Shown one piece after another: positions 6,861 through 15,478 of a stretch of 19,224 nt of DNA (position 1 is the first letter of the stretch; each line of letters opens with the position of its first letter). The stretch comes from Phycisphaerales bacterium UBA3158 (lineage in GTDB: Bacteria > Planctomycetota > Phycisphaerae > Phycisphaerales > SM1A02). Both the position numbers and the translations under genes were made by a program. The stretch lies in assembly GCA_002364555.1 (NCBI GenBank), contig DEYM01000059.1, positions 1 to 19,224 on the forward strand. Direction: 5' to 3'. The notes under the pieces are model-generated. The model searched no databases, was not told where the DNA came from, and saw only the letters and a list, made by a program, of their open reading frames with translations.

Positions 6861-7510
6861 GTGGGACAATGATCGATCTCATGCCCGATGCCATACGTCG
6901 AAAGGCGATGGCCGGCCAGCGTCTGAGGCGACTGATCGCCACAGGTGTGGTGACGATGGGTGTCCTGGTCGCGTTCGCGACGCACTCGCAGCTGAGAGAC
7001 GACCGTCTTCAGGAGGCCTTCGTCGTTGCCGAATCAAGAGCGGCCCAGGCGTTGCAGCTTGAACGTCAGGCAGCGGATATGAAACTGGTGAGAACGGAGA
7101 TCGAGTCAGCCATGGAATCCTACGACAGGGTCGCCATGCCGATTCGAATGGACAGTCTCATGAATCGCATTGTTCTGGCGTTGCCCAGAAGCACCACGCT
7201 CGAGCAGCTTCTGCTTGAGTATGAGGATGATGCCGGACGACGATCGGCATCTCTCGACACGAGCGTATTCGCTCGAAGAATCATCGGCGGAATCAGCGGA
7301 TTCGCAGCTTCCGATGATGATGTGGCTGAATTGGTGCAGGCGCTGACCGAGGAAGAGCCGTTCGAGGATGTGAGACTCGAGTTCACACGATCTCGCGATG
7401 TGCGTGGCGTCTCGGCAAGAGCCTTTCAACTGACCTTCACGATCGATCTACAGGGCCCATGGGAAGTCGAAACGTCCGGTCTGGCATCTGCTGCAGGAGG
7501 TGGTTCATGA
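6857..7510 (+). CDS. pilN: PilN-like inner-membrane assembly protein
   Basis: The 217-aa bitopic protein begins with MIDLMPDAIRRK at residues 5-16, matching the PilN cytoplasmic tail (INLLPxxxR) that docks into PilM. A transmembrane segment follows at about 26-42 (LIATGVVTMGVLVAFAT). A periplasmic helix likely to form a coiled coil spans about 45-95, and a small alpha/beta domain in the C-terminal half resembles PilN/GspL periplasmic domains. Start and stop overlap both neighbours by four bases (ATGA), so it should be made in balance with PilM and PilO. Together these three would form the inner-membrane alignment platform. The sequence is divergent, so the call depends on the tail motif, topology and gene order. 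Confidence 0.82.
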   Translation: MSGTMIDLMPDAIRRKAMAGQRLRRLIATGVVTMGVLVAFATHSQLRDDRLQEAFVVAESRAAQALQLERQAADMKLVRTEIESAMESYDRVAMPIRMDSLMNRIVLALPRSTTLEQLLLEYEDDAGRRSASLDTSVFARRIIGGISGFAASDDDVAELVQALTEEEPFEDVRLEFTRSRDVRGVSARAFQLTFTIDLQGPWEVETSGLASAAGGGS

Positions 7511-8070
7511 ATCGCAGAACACTGGAACAGGCTTATCTCGGACTACTTGGAATCTTCGTACTCGTCGCGGTACTGGGTTTCATATGGCCCAACTACAGCA
7601 GTGCCTCCAGGACATCCGAGAAGATCTCATCACTGGAGAGCAAGATAGGTCGGCTTGAGGATGCCAGGGATTCACTTGAAGCGCAGACGGTTGCCGTTCG
7701 TGATCTCCAGACCATCCGCAAGACGAAGTGTCGGCATGTGCCGGAGAACGCTCAGGTCGCCGAACTGGTTCGTGCCATTTCACTCGATGTCGACGGTATC
7801 CGTGTTGTCGACCAGACGTTCACCGTCAGTGGTCGGCGTGACAATGTGGATGGCGAAGGCCGGTACGAGGGGCTTTCCATGATCGTCGATCTGGAGGCCG
7901 AATTCGATGAGATCTGTTCAGTCATCGATCGTTGCGCGAGACATTCCGACCTTATTCGAATCACGGGTCTCGACATATCCAAGGGTAGTAAACAGAAGGA
8001 GATGGATCGTCTCAAGGCGAGTATTTCCATAGATGCCATCTACCTGGCCAATGAAGGAGGCAGGAAATGA
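7507..8070 (+). CDS. pilO: PilO-like inner-membrane assembly protein
   Basis: The product has 187 residues with a short cytoplasmic N-terminus, one transmembrane segment at about 11-27 (GLLGIFVLVAVLGFIWP), a coiled-coil stretch at about 33-65 (SEKISSLESKIGRLEDARDS) and a ferredoxin-like periplasmic C-terminal domain. This is the architecture of PilO and GspM. No catalytic residues are expected. An AGGAGG stands six bases before the ATG at 7507, which also overlaps the pilN stop; a longer in-frame start at 7459 is therefore disfavoured. The position directly after PilN and before a PilP/GspC-like gene is the canonical MNOP order. Sequence identity with PilO is not obvious, and the assignment is mainly by topology and context. 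Confidence 0.76.
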   Translation: MNRRTLEQAYLGLLGIFVLVAVLGFIWPNYSSASRTSEKISSLESKIGRLEDARDSLEAQTVAVRDLQTIRKTKCRHVPENAQVAELVRAISLDVDGIRVVDQTFTVSGRRDNVDGEGRYEGLSMIVDLEAEFDEICSVIDRCARHSDLIRITGLDISKGSKQKEMDRLKASISIDAIYLANEGGRK

Positions 8071-8618
8071 TGTCAAGAACATGGTTGTCCATCCGGAGGC
8101 TTCTACTCCAGCTCACTGCAGACCGAAAACGCTTCGGCGTCTTTTGCGCCTTGCTCGCGATCGGAATGCTTTTCTGGACGAGATTGATCGTTATTCAGGA
8201 TATGCCGCGAGTCGCAATGGCCGATACCGTCGCGACGGAGATGATCGGGTCCGAGAACAGCACGGTTGTAGAGTCTGTTCCTGTGCGTAGGATCATTCCT
8301 GTTGCCGATGGTCCGATACGAAATCCTTTTCAGGTCAATTCATCGTATTACCCGCCCGTGCTCAAGAACGACAAAAGAATTGACGAAGACTCAAAGTCAG
8401 CCCTGTTACCGGCCGACATCGTACGGAGTGCTCTGGTGTCTCATCGTCTGGAGGCGGTGATGGGATCAGTGGCCGTTGTGAGTGGTCAGACGTGTCGAGT
8501 CGGCACGGCTGTCCTTGACTTGACTGGTGGGGGGCATCGAATCGAGCTCGCAGAGGTGCGGGATCGCTCGGTGCTAATCCGATGCGGGGATGTGCAGCAC
8601 GTGCTGCACCTCGATTGA
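8067..8618 (+). CDS. PilP/GspC-like bitopic protein linking platform to secretin
   Basis: The 183-aa product has a basic N-terminus, a hydrophobic segment at about 24-42 and a linker with RNPFQ at 85-89. A small beta-rich C-terminal domain follows at about 110-183 (LEAVMGSVAVVSGQTCRVG, then RIELAEVRDRSVLIRC). The RNPF element and a compact beta domain with a 'G..aving..v..G' pattern are typical of PilP and the GspC homology region, which bind the secretin N0 domain. PilP is usually a lipoprotein; this protein has no lipobox and is membrane-anchored, which is more like GspC. It overlaps the PilO-like gene by ATGA and sits just before the secretin gene. The end of the gene carries a perfect 18-bp palindrome at 8592-8609. 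Confidence 0.7.
   Translation: MMSRTWLSIRRLLLQLTADRKRFGVFCALLAIGMLFWTRLIVIQDMPRVAMADTVATEMIGSENSTVVESVPVRRIIPVADGPIRNPFQVNSSYYPPVLKNDKRIDEDSKSALLPADIVRSALVSHRLEAVMGSVAVVSGQTCRVGTAVLDLTGGGHRIELAEVRDRSVLIRCGDVQHVLHLD
8592..8609. repeat. Perfect 18-bp palindrome before the secretin gene
   Basis: The sequence GTGCAGCACGTGCTGCAC is a complete dyad at the last codons of the PilP/GspC-like gene. As RNA it could form a 7-bp stem GUGCAGC/GCUGCAC with loop ACGU, 48 bases before the secretin ATG. No T-tract follows, so it is not a standard terminator. It could be an operator, an mRNA processing site or chance coding sequence. Confidence 0.5.
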
Positions 8619-8657
8619 GCCCCGATCGGCCAGTGAAAGGGAGGCGGGAGATGGTGC

Positions 8658-10727
8658 ATGACCGCTGATATTCGATTGCTGTCCACAATGATGATGTCAA
8701 GATTTCTACTAATCGTTCTCTTCGTGAATCTCGGATGCGTTCTGCCGGCGGTCGTCGCGCAGGAGATCCAGGATGATCCCAACAGACCCGCTGATCAGCT
8801 GAATCCGCCAGATGCGCAGATCGAACCCGGTCAGGATGCGATCGGCATGGAAGGCGATGTCCGCGCACAGCGTGCCACCTCAGCCGAGCAGGGCGTTCCA
8901 GCGGTCGAGATGACGGAATTCGGGACCGTGGATCTGGCCGTCCAGGATGCGGATCTCTCAAAGATCCTTGAAATGCTGGCCATTCAATCTCGCAAGAACA
9001 TCATCGCCGGACGGGACGTGGCGGCCACAGTGTCTGCCAATCTCTACGATGTCACATTCCATGAAGCACTCGATTCGATTCTGCGTGTGAATGGTTATGG
9101 GTACATAGAGGAAGGCAATTTCATCTACGTGCATCCACTGCAGGACATCGAATCCATTAAATCCGCGGCACGGCGGGTAGAGACGAAGATATTCAACCTC
9201 TTCTACATCTCCGCAAACGACGCGAACGACGTCGTCCAGCCGCTGCTCAGCAGTGCTGGGGAGAGTGTTCCGATGGGTGTCGTCGACGGAAGCTTCGATC
9301 CCGATTCCAGCAACAACGGCACGGACTCCTGGGCCTATTCGGCCCGGCTGATCGTCTCCGACTATCCGGAAGTGCTCGATGAGATAGATGTCGTCATGAA
9401 GGAATTGGACGTTTCGCCGACGCAGGTGCTCGTCGAGGGCACGATTCTCTCGACCAAGGTCGACGAGAAGAACGCCTGGGGCGTCGACTGGAGCATCATC
9501 GGCAGCATCAACTTCACCGACGTTCTCGGAGGTCCGCTCCAGACAGTCAACAGTCTGATAGATGGTGCCGTATCGACGACCAATGCCCTGGGTACCGTCA
9601 GCAACGTCGGCAAGACCGCTGACGCCGGCGGTTTCAAGTTCGGGCTGATCAAGGACAACTTCGCCCTGTTTCTCAGGGCGCTCGACGAGGTTTCGGATAC
9701 GACGATCATCGCTCGTCCGAAGGTCATGTGCCTGAACAGGCAGAAGGCGGAGATCCTGGTCGGTCGACGCGTGGCCTATCTCTCGACGACACAGACCGAG
9801 ACCACCACGACGCAGACAGTCGAATACCTCGATACCGGTATCCATCTCGTGTTCCGTCCCTACATCTCGCCGGACAAGATGGTCCGTCTGGAACTCTATC
9901 CACGTCTGTCGGAGGCGCAGCAGCGTACGGTGGCGGACGTGAACGGCAATCCCGTGAGCATTCCCGATGAAGTCACCTCCGAGGTCTTCACCAACATCCG
10001 TGTACGGGATGGGGAAACGCTCGTACTGGGTGGTCTCTTCCGGGAAGTGACCTTGATCAAGCGTGATCAGGTACCTTTGCTGGGCGACATTCCCGTGGCC
10101 GGAGCCGCCTTCACGGGTCAGGACGATTCGATCCTGCGAGAAGAGATCATCTTCATGCTCACGCCAACGGTCGTTCAGGACGAGCGACTCTGGGAAGAGG
10201 GCCGCGACAGTCTCGAGATACTGGATTCGGTCCGAGTGGGCACACGTTCCGGACTGCTTCCGTTCAGTCGTGATCGAATGACCTCGAACTACAACCGCGA
10301 TTCACTGGAAGCCTATCGAAATGGCGAGCTCGATCTCGCGCTCTTCTATGCGAACAACTCGCTTCGACTGGATTCCATGCAGCCCGAGATGCGTCGATTG
10401 CGTTCGTCCTTCTCATCCGAGATGTCGGATGAGTCATGGGAGAAGTCGCTTCACAAGAAGATTCTCGAGCGTGAAATGGAATACATGCCGGCGGATACGC
10501 TGGATCCCGAGCCGACACCGGATTTCAATCCGAGCAACGCCCCATCACAGACCATGCCTGTCAATCCAGGGCCCGAGAAGAAGACATCCGCATCGCTTCC
10601 GCCATCCGCTACCGATATCGCGGAATCACTGAACGCCAGTCTCTCCAAGGGCTCGTTCGGAGCTGGTGCAGCCGGTGAGAACGAAGAAGTCTCGGGATTG
10701 GCTCAGGTCGACGAGGATCGCAAATGA
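8658..10727 (+). CDS. Secretin (GspD/PilQ family outer-membrane channel)
   Basis: The 689-aa product forms the gated outer-membrane ring through which a pilus or substrate passes. The N-terminal hydrophobic segment (14-34) ending LPAVVA before Gln35 looks like a Sec signal peptide. A secretin/TonB short N-terminal domain covers about 88-160 (LYDVTFHEALDSILRVNGY), and an N1-like module about 170-250. The secretin core covers about 255-508, with VRDGETLVLGGL (449-460) and VPLLGDIPVAG (472-482), which are signature segments. A further ~180 residues (509-689) form an unusual tail with a short TPR-like helix pair and a Pro/Ser-rich linker. GGGAG seven bases before the ATG at 8658 supports this start; ATG codons at 8688-8694 are alternatives. 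The gene's stop overlaps the TPR lipoprotein start. Confidence 0.94.
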   Translation: MTADIRLLSTMMMSRFLLIVLFVNLGCVLPAVVAQEIQDDPNRPADQLNPPDAQIEPGQDAIGMEGDVRAQRATSAEQGVPAVEMTEFGTVDLAVQDADLSKILEMLAIQSRKNIIAGRDVAATVSANLYDVTFHEALDSILRVNGYGYIEEGNFIYVHPLQDIESIKSAARRVETKIFNLFYISANDANDVVQPLLSSAGESVPMGVVDGSFDPDSSNNGTDSWAYSARLIVSDYPEVLDEIDVVMKELDVSPTQVLVEGTILSTKVDEKNAWGVDWSIIGSINFTDVLGGPLQTVNSLIDGAVSTTNALGTVSNVGKTADAGGFKFGLIKDNFALFLRALDEVSDTTIIARPKVMCLNRQKAEILVGRRVAYLSTTQTETTTTQTVEYLDTGIHLVFRPYISPDKMVRLELYPRLSEAQQRTVADVNGNPVSIPDEVTSEVFTNIRVRDGETLVLGGLFREVTLIKRDQVPLLGDIPVAGAAFTGQDDSILREEIIFMLTPTVVQDERLWEEGRDSLEILDSVRVGTRSGLLPFSRDRMTSNYNRDSLEAYRNGELDLALFYANNSLRLDSMQPEMRRLRSSFSSEMSDESWEKSLHKKILEREMEYMPADTLDPEPTPDFNPSNAPSQTMPVNPGPEKKTSASLPPSATDIAESLNASLSKGSFGAGAAGENEEVSGLAQVDEDRK

Positions 10728-11932
10728 AAGGTCTGAAGATGTCCAAAGCAGCAGTCGTTGTTCTTGCCTCCCTCTCAATGGTCCTCGTGTCGGGATGCGG
10801 TGTGTCCAAGCGAGGCAAGGAAATGCGTACGCAGGCCTATTCCAGAATGGATGAGGTCAATGCGGGCATGCTTCATGAGCAGGCCACGACGGCATTTGAA
10901 ACCGGACAGCTCGACAAGGCGATGAACCTGGCTGATCAGGCCGTCGTTCGCTATCCAAAGGGTACCGATCACCACGTTCTGAGAGGCCGTGTCCTGATGG
11001 AGCTCGATCGTCTCGCTGAAGCGAACAGATCGTTCCAGAAGGCAATCGATATCGATGAAGAGCATGCCGATGCCCATTACTTCTCGGGAATCGTCTACGA
11101 GCGGCTTTCCAGAGATGAACTGGCGAGTGATCTTTTCCACAAGTCCAGTCAGCTCGATCCCGACAAGCTGCAGTTTCTGATGGCTTCCATCGAATCGCTC
11201 ATCGCTCAAGGTCAATTCGATGAAGCGGAGAAGAAGCTGATCGAGCGATTCGATGACTTCGAGCACAATGCCTCCCTCCATCATCTGCATGGTCAGTTGA
11301 TGGTGATGCAGGGGCGTCATGACGAAGCCAGTCATTCCTATGAAATGGCCAGTCTTCTGGCTCCCAATGATCTGCATCTTCTCGAGGAATGGGTTCGTGT
11401 TCGTCATCGTCTCGATGATCATGCGGGTTCGCTGGCGGGCATACAGGAGCTTCAGACGCTTCATGAGCAGACGCTCGGCAAGGACATGCTTCTCATCAAG
11501 GGAAGGGCGCTCAGTGCGACTGGTCGTGATCATGATGCGCGTTCCACCTATCAGGACATCGCCCTGGACCATGGCGACGACATGGGCGTCTGGGAGGAAT
11601 TCGGTCTGTTCGCATGGGAATTGGGTGATTGGAGATCACTCGAACGCTGCACGAATCGTTTGAATGCCGCAGGGGTCGATAACCTGAACGCCAGACTCTT
11701 CACGGCAGTCTGTGCAAGAGAGTCCGGAGATCTCCAGAAGGCTGCGAAAGTCCTCTCAAGGACTCTCGAGGCCCATCCGGACCATCCCATCGCCAATGCG
11801 CTGCTGGCCAGTGTCCACATGCGCAGGGGTGAGAATGAAGAAGCTGAAAAAGCATGGAAAGTCGCAGTTAAGTCGGCCCCCAAGGGATCCGATGGAGTGC
11901 AGGTGACGGGTGTCCTGGGCAACGGCCCATAA
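10724..11932 (+). CDS. TPR-repeat lipoprotein
   Basis: The 402-aa product has a lipoprotein signal: a hydrophobic stretch and LVSGC with the acylated Cys at residue 25. It is therefore expected on the periplasmic face of a membrane. From about residue 45 it is built of tetratricopeptide repeats, for example the helix pairs around HEQATTAFETGQLDKAMNLA, LDRLAEANRSFQKAIDI and ADAHYFSGIVYERL, with further repeats towards the end. TPR lipoproteins of the PilF/PilW type act as pilotins that help secretins reach the outer membrane, and the position directly behind the secretin fits that. This protein is longer than a typical pilotin, so another scaffold role is possible. The ATG overlaps the secretin stop as ATGA, with GAGG upstream; ATG 10739 is an alternative start. 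Confidence 0.82.
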   Translation: MKGLKMSKAAVVVLASLSMVLVSGCGVSKRGKEMRTQAYSRMDEVNAGMLHEQATTAFETGQLDKAMNLADQAVVRYPKGTDHHVLRGRVLMELDRLAEANRSFQKAIDIDEEHADAHYFSGIVYERLSRDELASDLFHKSSQLDPDKLQFLMASIESLIAQGQFDEAEKKLIERFDDFEHNASLHHLHGQLMVMQGRHDEASHSYEMASLLAPNDLHLLEEWVRVRHRLDDHAGSLAGIQELQTLHEQTLGKDMLLIKGRALSATGRDHDARSTYQDIALDHGDDMGVWEEFGLFAWELGDWRSLERCTNRLNAAGVDNLNARLFTAVCARESGDLQKAAKVLSRTLEAHPDHPIANALLASVHMRRGENEEAEKAWKVAVKSAPKGSDGVQVTGVLGNGP

Positions 11933-11955
11933 AACCAAACCCGTCCTTGTTTTTT
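11905..11955 (+). terminator. Candidate attenuator or terminator at the TPR/histidine kinase junction
   Basis: GACGGGT (11905-11911) pairs with ACCCGTC (11939-11945), enclosing an inner hairpin TGGGC-AACG-GCCCA (11916-11929). CTTGTTTTTT follows immediately. The structure spans the stop codon of the TPR gene. Outer and inner stems are separated by unpaired bases, so the hairpin is less compact than a classic terminator and may be only partial. It would lower transcription into the signalling and motor genes. Confidence 0.5.
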
Positions 11956-11966
11956 CCGAGCGACCC

Positions 11967-13433
11967 ATGAAGACCCTCCTCACCATGGCACTTGGGAGTT
12001 TCCTGCTTGCGACCACAGTTGCCGTAATGGCGACACTGATGGTTTCAGGATGGGGAAGTCTCCCGATCGACAGAGCAGACTGGACGATGCTGGCCGTCGG
12101 ATTCGGCGCATCTCTCTGGGCGGTTCTGCTTGTGTGCTGCCTGCTCACGGCAAGAGTCTGTGAAGCAGTCCTCAGCTTCTCCGATCGCCTCGGTGACCCG
12201 GAACCATGCACCATCCCTCGTGCACCGATCTGGATGCGTCCGCTGATGCGTTCGCTTGCCCAGGTGCAGCAGGTGGTCCTGCAGAGAGAATCCGTCTGGC
12301 AGACCCGTCTTCGCGATCTGGAAATACGTGAACGCATCGCCGATACGGAACGGGCTCGATCGGAGTCGGTTCTGGGCGTGATGCGTGAAGCGGTCATCGT
12401 CACGAATGCCTTCGACGAAATCGTACATGTCAATGCCGCCGCCGCGAGACTGCTTCGGTTCGATGTGGCGGAAGCCGCCAGGGAACCCATGCGAAAAGTG
12501 ATCTCCGACGAGCGTCTCTGTCGCTACATCAGCGAGATGCGTGAATCCCCCTGTGGCCCTCGTCAACTCGATCATGTCGTCCAGAACGCGGATGAGGATC
12601 CGGTGAGCTGTGTCGCGATGCTGTCGACGCTTCCGGGTCTCAATGGAAATGTCGCGTCCGTGGTCACCGTACTTCATGACATGACACGGGAACGCGAGAT
12701 CGCCCAGCTCAAGAGCGAATTCGTCTCCAAGGCCAGTCACGAACTGAGGACTCCGTTGTCATCCGTTCAGGCCTATGTCGAGATGCTTGTCGATGGCGAA
12801 GCCGATGACGAGGATTCACGCCAGGAGTTCTACGGCATCATCCAGTCGGAGACCGAGCGTCTGAGTCGTCTGGTCGACAACATGCTGAACATCAGCCGCA
12901 TCGAGGCTGGAATCGTCCAGGTCGACCGTGATTCGGTCGACTTCGAGAATCTCATCGAACGGGCTGTCCAGACCCTCGAGCCTCAGGCTCGTGAGAAGCG
13001 GATCGCCATCCATCGTGAGCTGGCACCCGTCGATCTGCATGCCGTCGGTGATACCGACATGCTGTATCAGGTCGTGGTCAATCTGGTCTCCAACGCGATC
13101 AAGTACACGCCTGAAGGTGGTCGTGTGACCATCTCGGCAGATTCGGACCATCTGGAGCGATCCGTGCATGTGGCCGTCTCGGACACCGGGCTCGGCGTAC
13201 CTCCGGACGATCTTGGCCGAGTCTTTGAAAAGTTTTACCGCATTGAGAATTATAAAAGAGTAGCCAAGGGCACAGGATTGGGTCTGAGCCTCTGTCAGCA
13301 GATCATCGAGACGCTGCATGGCGGCGAGATCGGGCTGGAATCCCGCCTTGGGCTCGGTTCGAAATTCTGGTTCACGGTACCGATGTGCCTTCAGTCTGGA
13401 CGAGAAACCGAACGCAGGGCGATTGCGGCCTAG
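11967..13433 (+). CDS. Membrane-bound PAS sensor histidine kinase
   Basis: The 488-aa product has two transmembrane segments (about 4-27 and 38-62) with only a ~10-residue loop between them, so most of the sensing must be intracellular or within the membrane. A PAS-like domain spans about 135-240. The HisKA dimerisation domain carries the phospho-acceptor His258 in SKASHELRTPLSS. The HATPase domain has the N box (NLVSNAIKYTPEGG), G1 (SDTGLGVP), F box (FEKFYR) and G2 (GTGLGLSL). All catalytic elements are intact. Its partner is likely the receiver protein nine bases downstream. The ATG at 11967 begins the first membrane helix; a GTG at 11910 would overlap the TPR gene. The ribosome site is weak, and expression may be limited by the upstream hairpin. 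Confidence 0.92.
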   Translation: MKTLLTMALGSFLLATTVAVMATLMVSGWGSLPIDRADWTMLAVGFGASLWAVLLVCCLLTARVCEAVLSFSDRLGDPEPCTIPRAPIWMRPLMRSLAQVQQVVLQRESVWQTRLRDLEIRERIADTERARSESVLGVMREAVIVTNAFDEIVHVNAAAARLLRFDVAEAAREPMRKVISDERLCRYISEMRESPCGPRQLDHVVQNADEDPVSCVAMLSTLPGLNGNVASVVTVLHDMTREREIAQLKSEFVSKASHELRTPLSSVQAYVEMLVDGEADDEDSRQEFYGIIQSETERLSRLVDNMLNISRIEAGIVQVDRDSVDFENLIERAVQTLEPQAREKRIAIHRELAPVDLHAVGDTDMLYQVVVNLVSNAIKYTPEGGRVTISADSDHLERSVHVAVSDTGLGVPPDDLGRVFEKFYRIENYKRVAKGTGLGLSLCQQIIETLHGGEIGLESRLGLGSKFWFTVPMCLQSGRETERRAIAA

Positions 13434-13442
13434 GAGTTGTTC

Positions 13443-13838
13443 ATGAACAAGCGAATTCTCGTCGTCGATGACGAGGCCCACATCCAGCACGTCCTCTCCC
13501 TCAAGCTCCGTAATGCGGGCTACGAGGTTCTCACCGCCAGCGATGGCGAAGAGGGGCTTCACGTCGCCACCGCGGCATCACCGGATCTGGTCATCACCGA
13601 TCTGCAGATGCCCTACATGACCGGCACCGATCTGTGTCGCGCCTTCGCGGCTCGACAGGACACCAAGGACATTCCGGTCATCATCCTGACCGCGAGAGGG
13701 TATGCGCTTTCCGATGACGATCTTGCCAACGGCAACATAAAGGAAGTCGTCAGCAAGCCGTTCAGTCCACGTCTCCTGATCCAGATGGTGCAGTCGCTGC
13801 TGGATGCCGGTGAGTTCGAAAGGGCGAAAGCGGCATGA
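13443..13838 (+). CDS. Stand-alone response regulator receiver protein
   Basis: The product is a single receiver domain of 131 aa with no DNA-binding or enzymatic output domain. The acidic pair Asp9-Asp10, phospho-acceptor Asp53 in VITDLQMP, Thr83 in ILTARG and Lys105 in SKPF are all present, so it should be phosphorylatable. Proteins of this kind act by binding a partner, as CheY does, or by passing phosphate on. The ATG at 13443 has TAGGAG just upstream, which overlaps the kinase stop. The stop overlaps the next start (ATGA), which favours the following HD-GYP protein or the motor proteins as targets. Kinase-regulator pairing is inferred from adjacency. Confidence 0.93.
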   Translation: MNKRILVVDDEAHIQHVLSLKLRNAGYEVLTASDGEEGLHVATAASPDLVITDLQMPYMTGTDLCRAFAARQDTKDIPVIILTARGYALSDDDLANGNIKEVVSKPFSPRLLIQMVQSLLDAGEFERAKAA

Positions 13839-15478
13839 GTCTTCTATCCACAATACGAACACGAGCCCAGGTCACGACACTCGAGCAACGGCTGCGGGAA
13901 GTCGGTCTGGTGCTGATGCAGTGCGACTGCCTGGGCAAGCCCGAGGCTCGACGATCGAGTCGACGTGACTGGCTCTGCGATCTTGTTCATCGCTCGCCAT
14001 TGCTTGCGCATTCACTGCCGGCTGCGGTCGAGCAGTGGAACGATGAATCCCAGCCAACCGCCTTTGAAGCGATGCCCGGACTGTGGCTCGCGCCTGTTCC
14101 AGTTCAGGAAAGACGATCGCGTACAGGCTATGTGATCGCCGCGATTCCCACGGATCGTCTCGTTGAATCCGAGCAGTTCAATGCCATGTGTCAGGCTGCA
14201 AGACTGGATTCGACCATGGCTGTCCGCATGCTGGCGGGTCTGAATCCGCCATCCTCCTCGGAGGTGCCACGTCTGGCCGCCATGTTCCGATTCAACTGGC
14301 ATGATCAGCAGGTGATCGACTCCCATACCGGGACACTGGACGAGGTCGGTCGAGAGCTTGGTGAAACCTACGAGGAGATCAATCTTCTCTACACGATCAT
14401 CCAGGGAATGAACGTGGTTGAGCGTCCCGATCGATTCATCGCCTTCGCCTGCGACGAGCTGCTTCATACGCTTCCATACAAGTGGATCGCGACCTGGGTG
14501 CAGCCTCGTGGTTCAGAGCGACCCGAGCTCATCATCTCGGGATCTCCTGGTCTTTCCGCCGACTCGATCGAGGAGACGGCCAAGACGCTTGCGGGAATTC
14601 TCGATTCGAGCTCATCCTGTGTCGTGGCCGGTCATCCTTCGGCAGGCACGCTGCTCACCGATCTCGGTGCGGCCGCCATGGCGCATCCGATCGTTCGTGA
14701 TGGGCGTGTGCACGGAATACTGATAGCCGGCGAGAAGGAGGGCAACGATGCCTCGGCCTCGTCGGTCGACATGAAGCTCCTTGGCGCCGCCTCCAGCCAC
14801 ATGGCGATATTCCTCGAGAATGCCGGGCTCTACGACGATCTCAACGCCATGTTCCTTGGAACACTCGAAGCCCTGACGGCCTCGATCGATGCCAAGGATC
14901 GATATACCTGCGGTCATTCACGACGAGTGGCGCTGTTGACCAGGCAGCTGGCCCATGCGGCGGGTCTCGACGAGGCCACGGTCGCCAGAATGCACATCGC
15001 GGGACTGGTCCATGATGTCGGCAAGATCGGCATTTCAGAACAACTGCTGTGCAAGCCAGGTGAGTTGACGACGGCCGAGTACGCCGCGATCCGCGAACAT
15101 CCGAGGATCGGCTATCGAATTCTCCGCGATATTCCTCGTTTCGAGGATATCGTCGAGGGCGTCCTGCATCACCATGAGCGTTGGGATGGAGCCGGCTATC
15201 CAGATGGTCTCGCCGGTGACGACATTCCGCTCGTGGCGAGACTCATAGCGCTGGCCGATGCCTTCGATGCCATGTGCTCCAACCGTACCTACCGATCGGC
15301 GATGGACTGCAAGGACGTTCTCGAGGAGCTGGCCAAGAGCTCCGGCGAACAGTTCGACCCAACGCTGGTCCCGCTTTTCCTCGAACTCGATTTCAGCGCC
15401 TACAAGCGCATGGTCGACGGTCACGAGATTTTCCGTGATCAGGCCACACCTCCTCACAAGAGGGAGAACATGTCGTGA
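13835..15478 (+). CDS. GAF-HD-GYP cyclic-di-GMP phosphodiesterase
   Basis: The 547-aa soluble protein probably degrades c-di-GMP. Its first ~190 residues are not recognised. A GAF-like sensory domain covers about 190-335. The HD-GYP domain covers about 340-530 with its metal and signature residues: GHSRRV (His361), HDVGKIG (His393, Asp394), EHPRIGYRIL (His422), HHHERWDGAGYPDGL (446-460, GYP at 454-456), ALADAFDAM with Asp475, and TYRSAM. Nothing essential appears lost, so activity is expected. Start and stop overlap its neighbours (ATGA and GTGA), coupling its synthesis to the receiver and the STAS protein. The likely role is local control of c-di-GMP seen by the secretion/pilus motor; this is inferred from context, while the enzyme class is well supported. 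Confidence 0.93.
   Translation: MSLLSTIRTRAQVTTLEQRLREVGLVLMQCDCLGKPEARRSSRRDWLCDLVHRSPLLAHSLPAAVEQWNDESQPTAFEAMPGLWLAPVPVQERRSRTGYVIAAIPTDRLVESEQFNAMCQAARLDSTMAVRMLAGLNPPSSSEVPRLAAMFRFNWHDQQVIDSHTGTLDEVGRELGETYEEINLLYTIIQGMNVVERPDRFIAFACDELLHTLPYKWIATWVQPRGSERPELIISGSPGLSADSIEETAKTLAGILDSSSSCVVAGHPSAGTLLTDLGAAAMAHPIVRDGRVHGILIAGEKEGNDASASSVDMKLLGAASSHMAIFLENAGLYDDLNAMFLGTLEALTASIDAKDRYTCGHSRRVALLTRQLAHAAGLDEATVARMHIAGLVHDVGKIGISEQLLCKPGELTTAEYAAIREHPRIGYRILRDIPRFEDIVEGVLHHHERWDGAGYPDGLAGDDIPLVARLIALADAFDAMCSNRTYRSAMDCKDVLEELAKSSGEQFDPTLVPLFLELDFSAYKRMVDGHEIFRDQATPPHKRENMS

Noticed and set aside
8958..9845. 295-codon minus-strand frame opposite the secretin gene
   Set aside because: It is antisense to the secretin core and has no recognisable domain or start context.
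10775..11572. 265-codon minus-strand frame opposite the TPR gene
   Set aside because: It mirrors the TPR coding frame and has no independent support.
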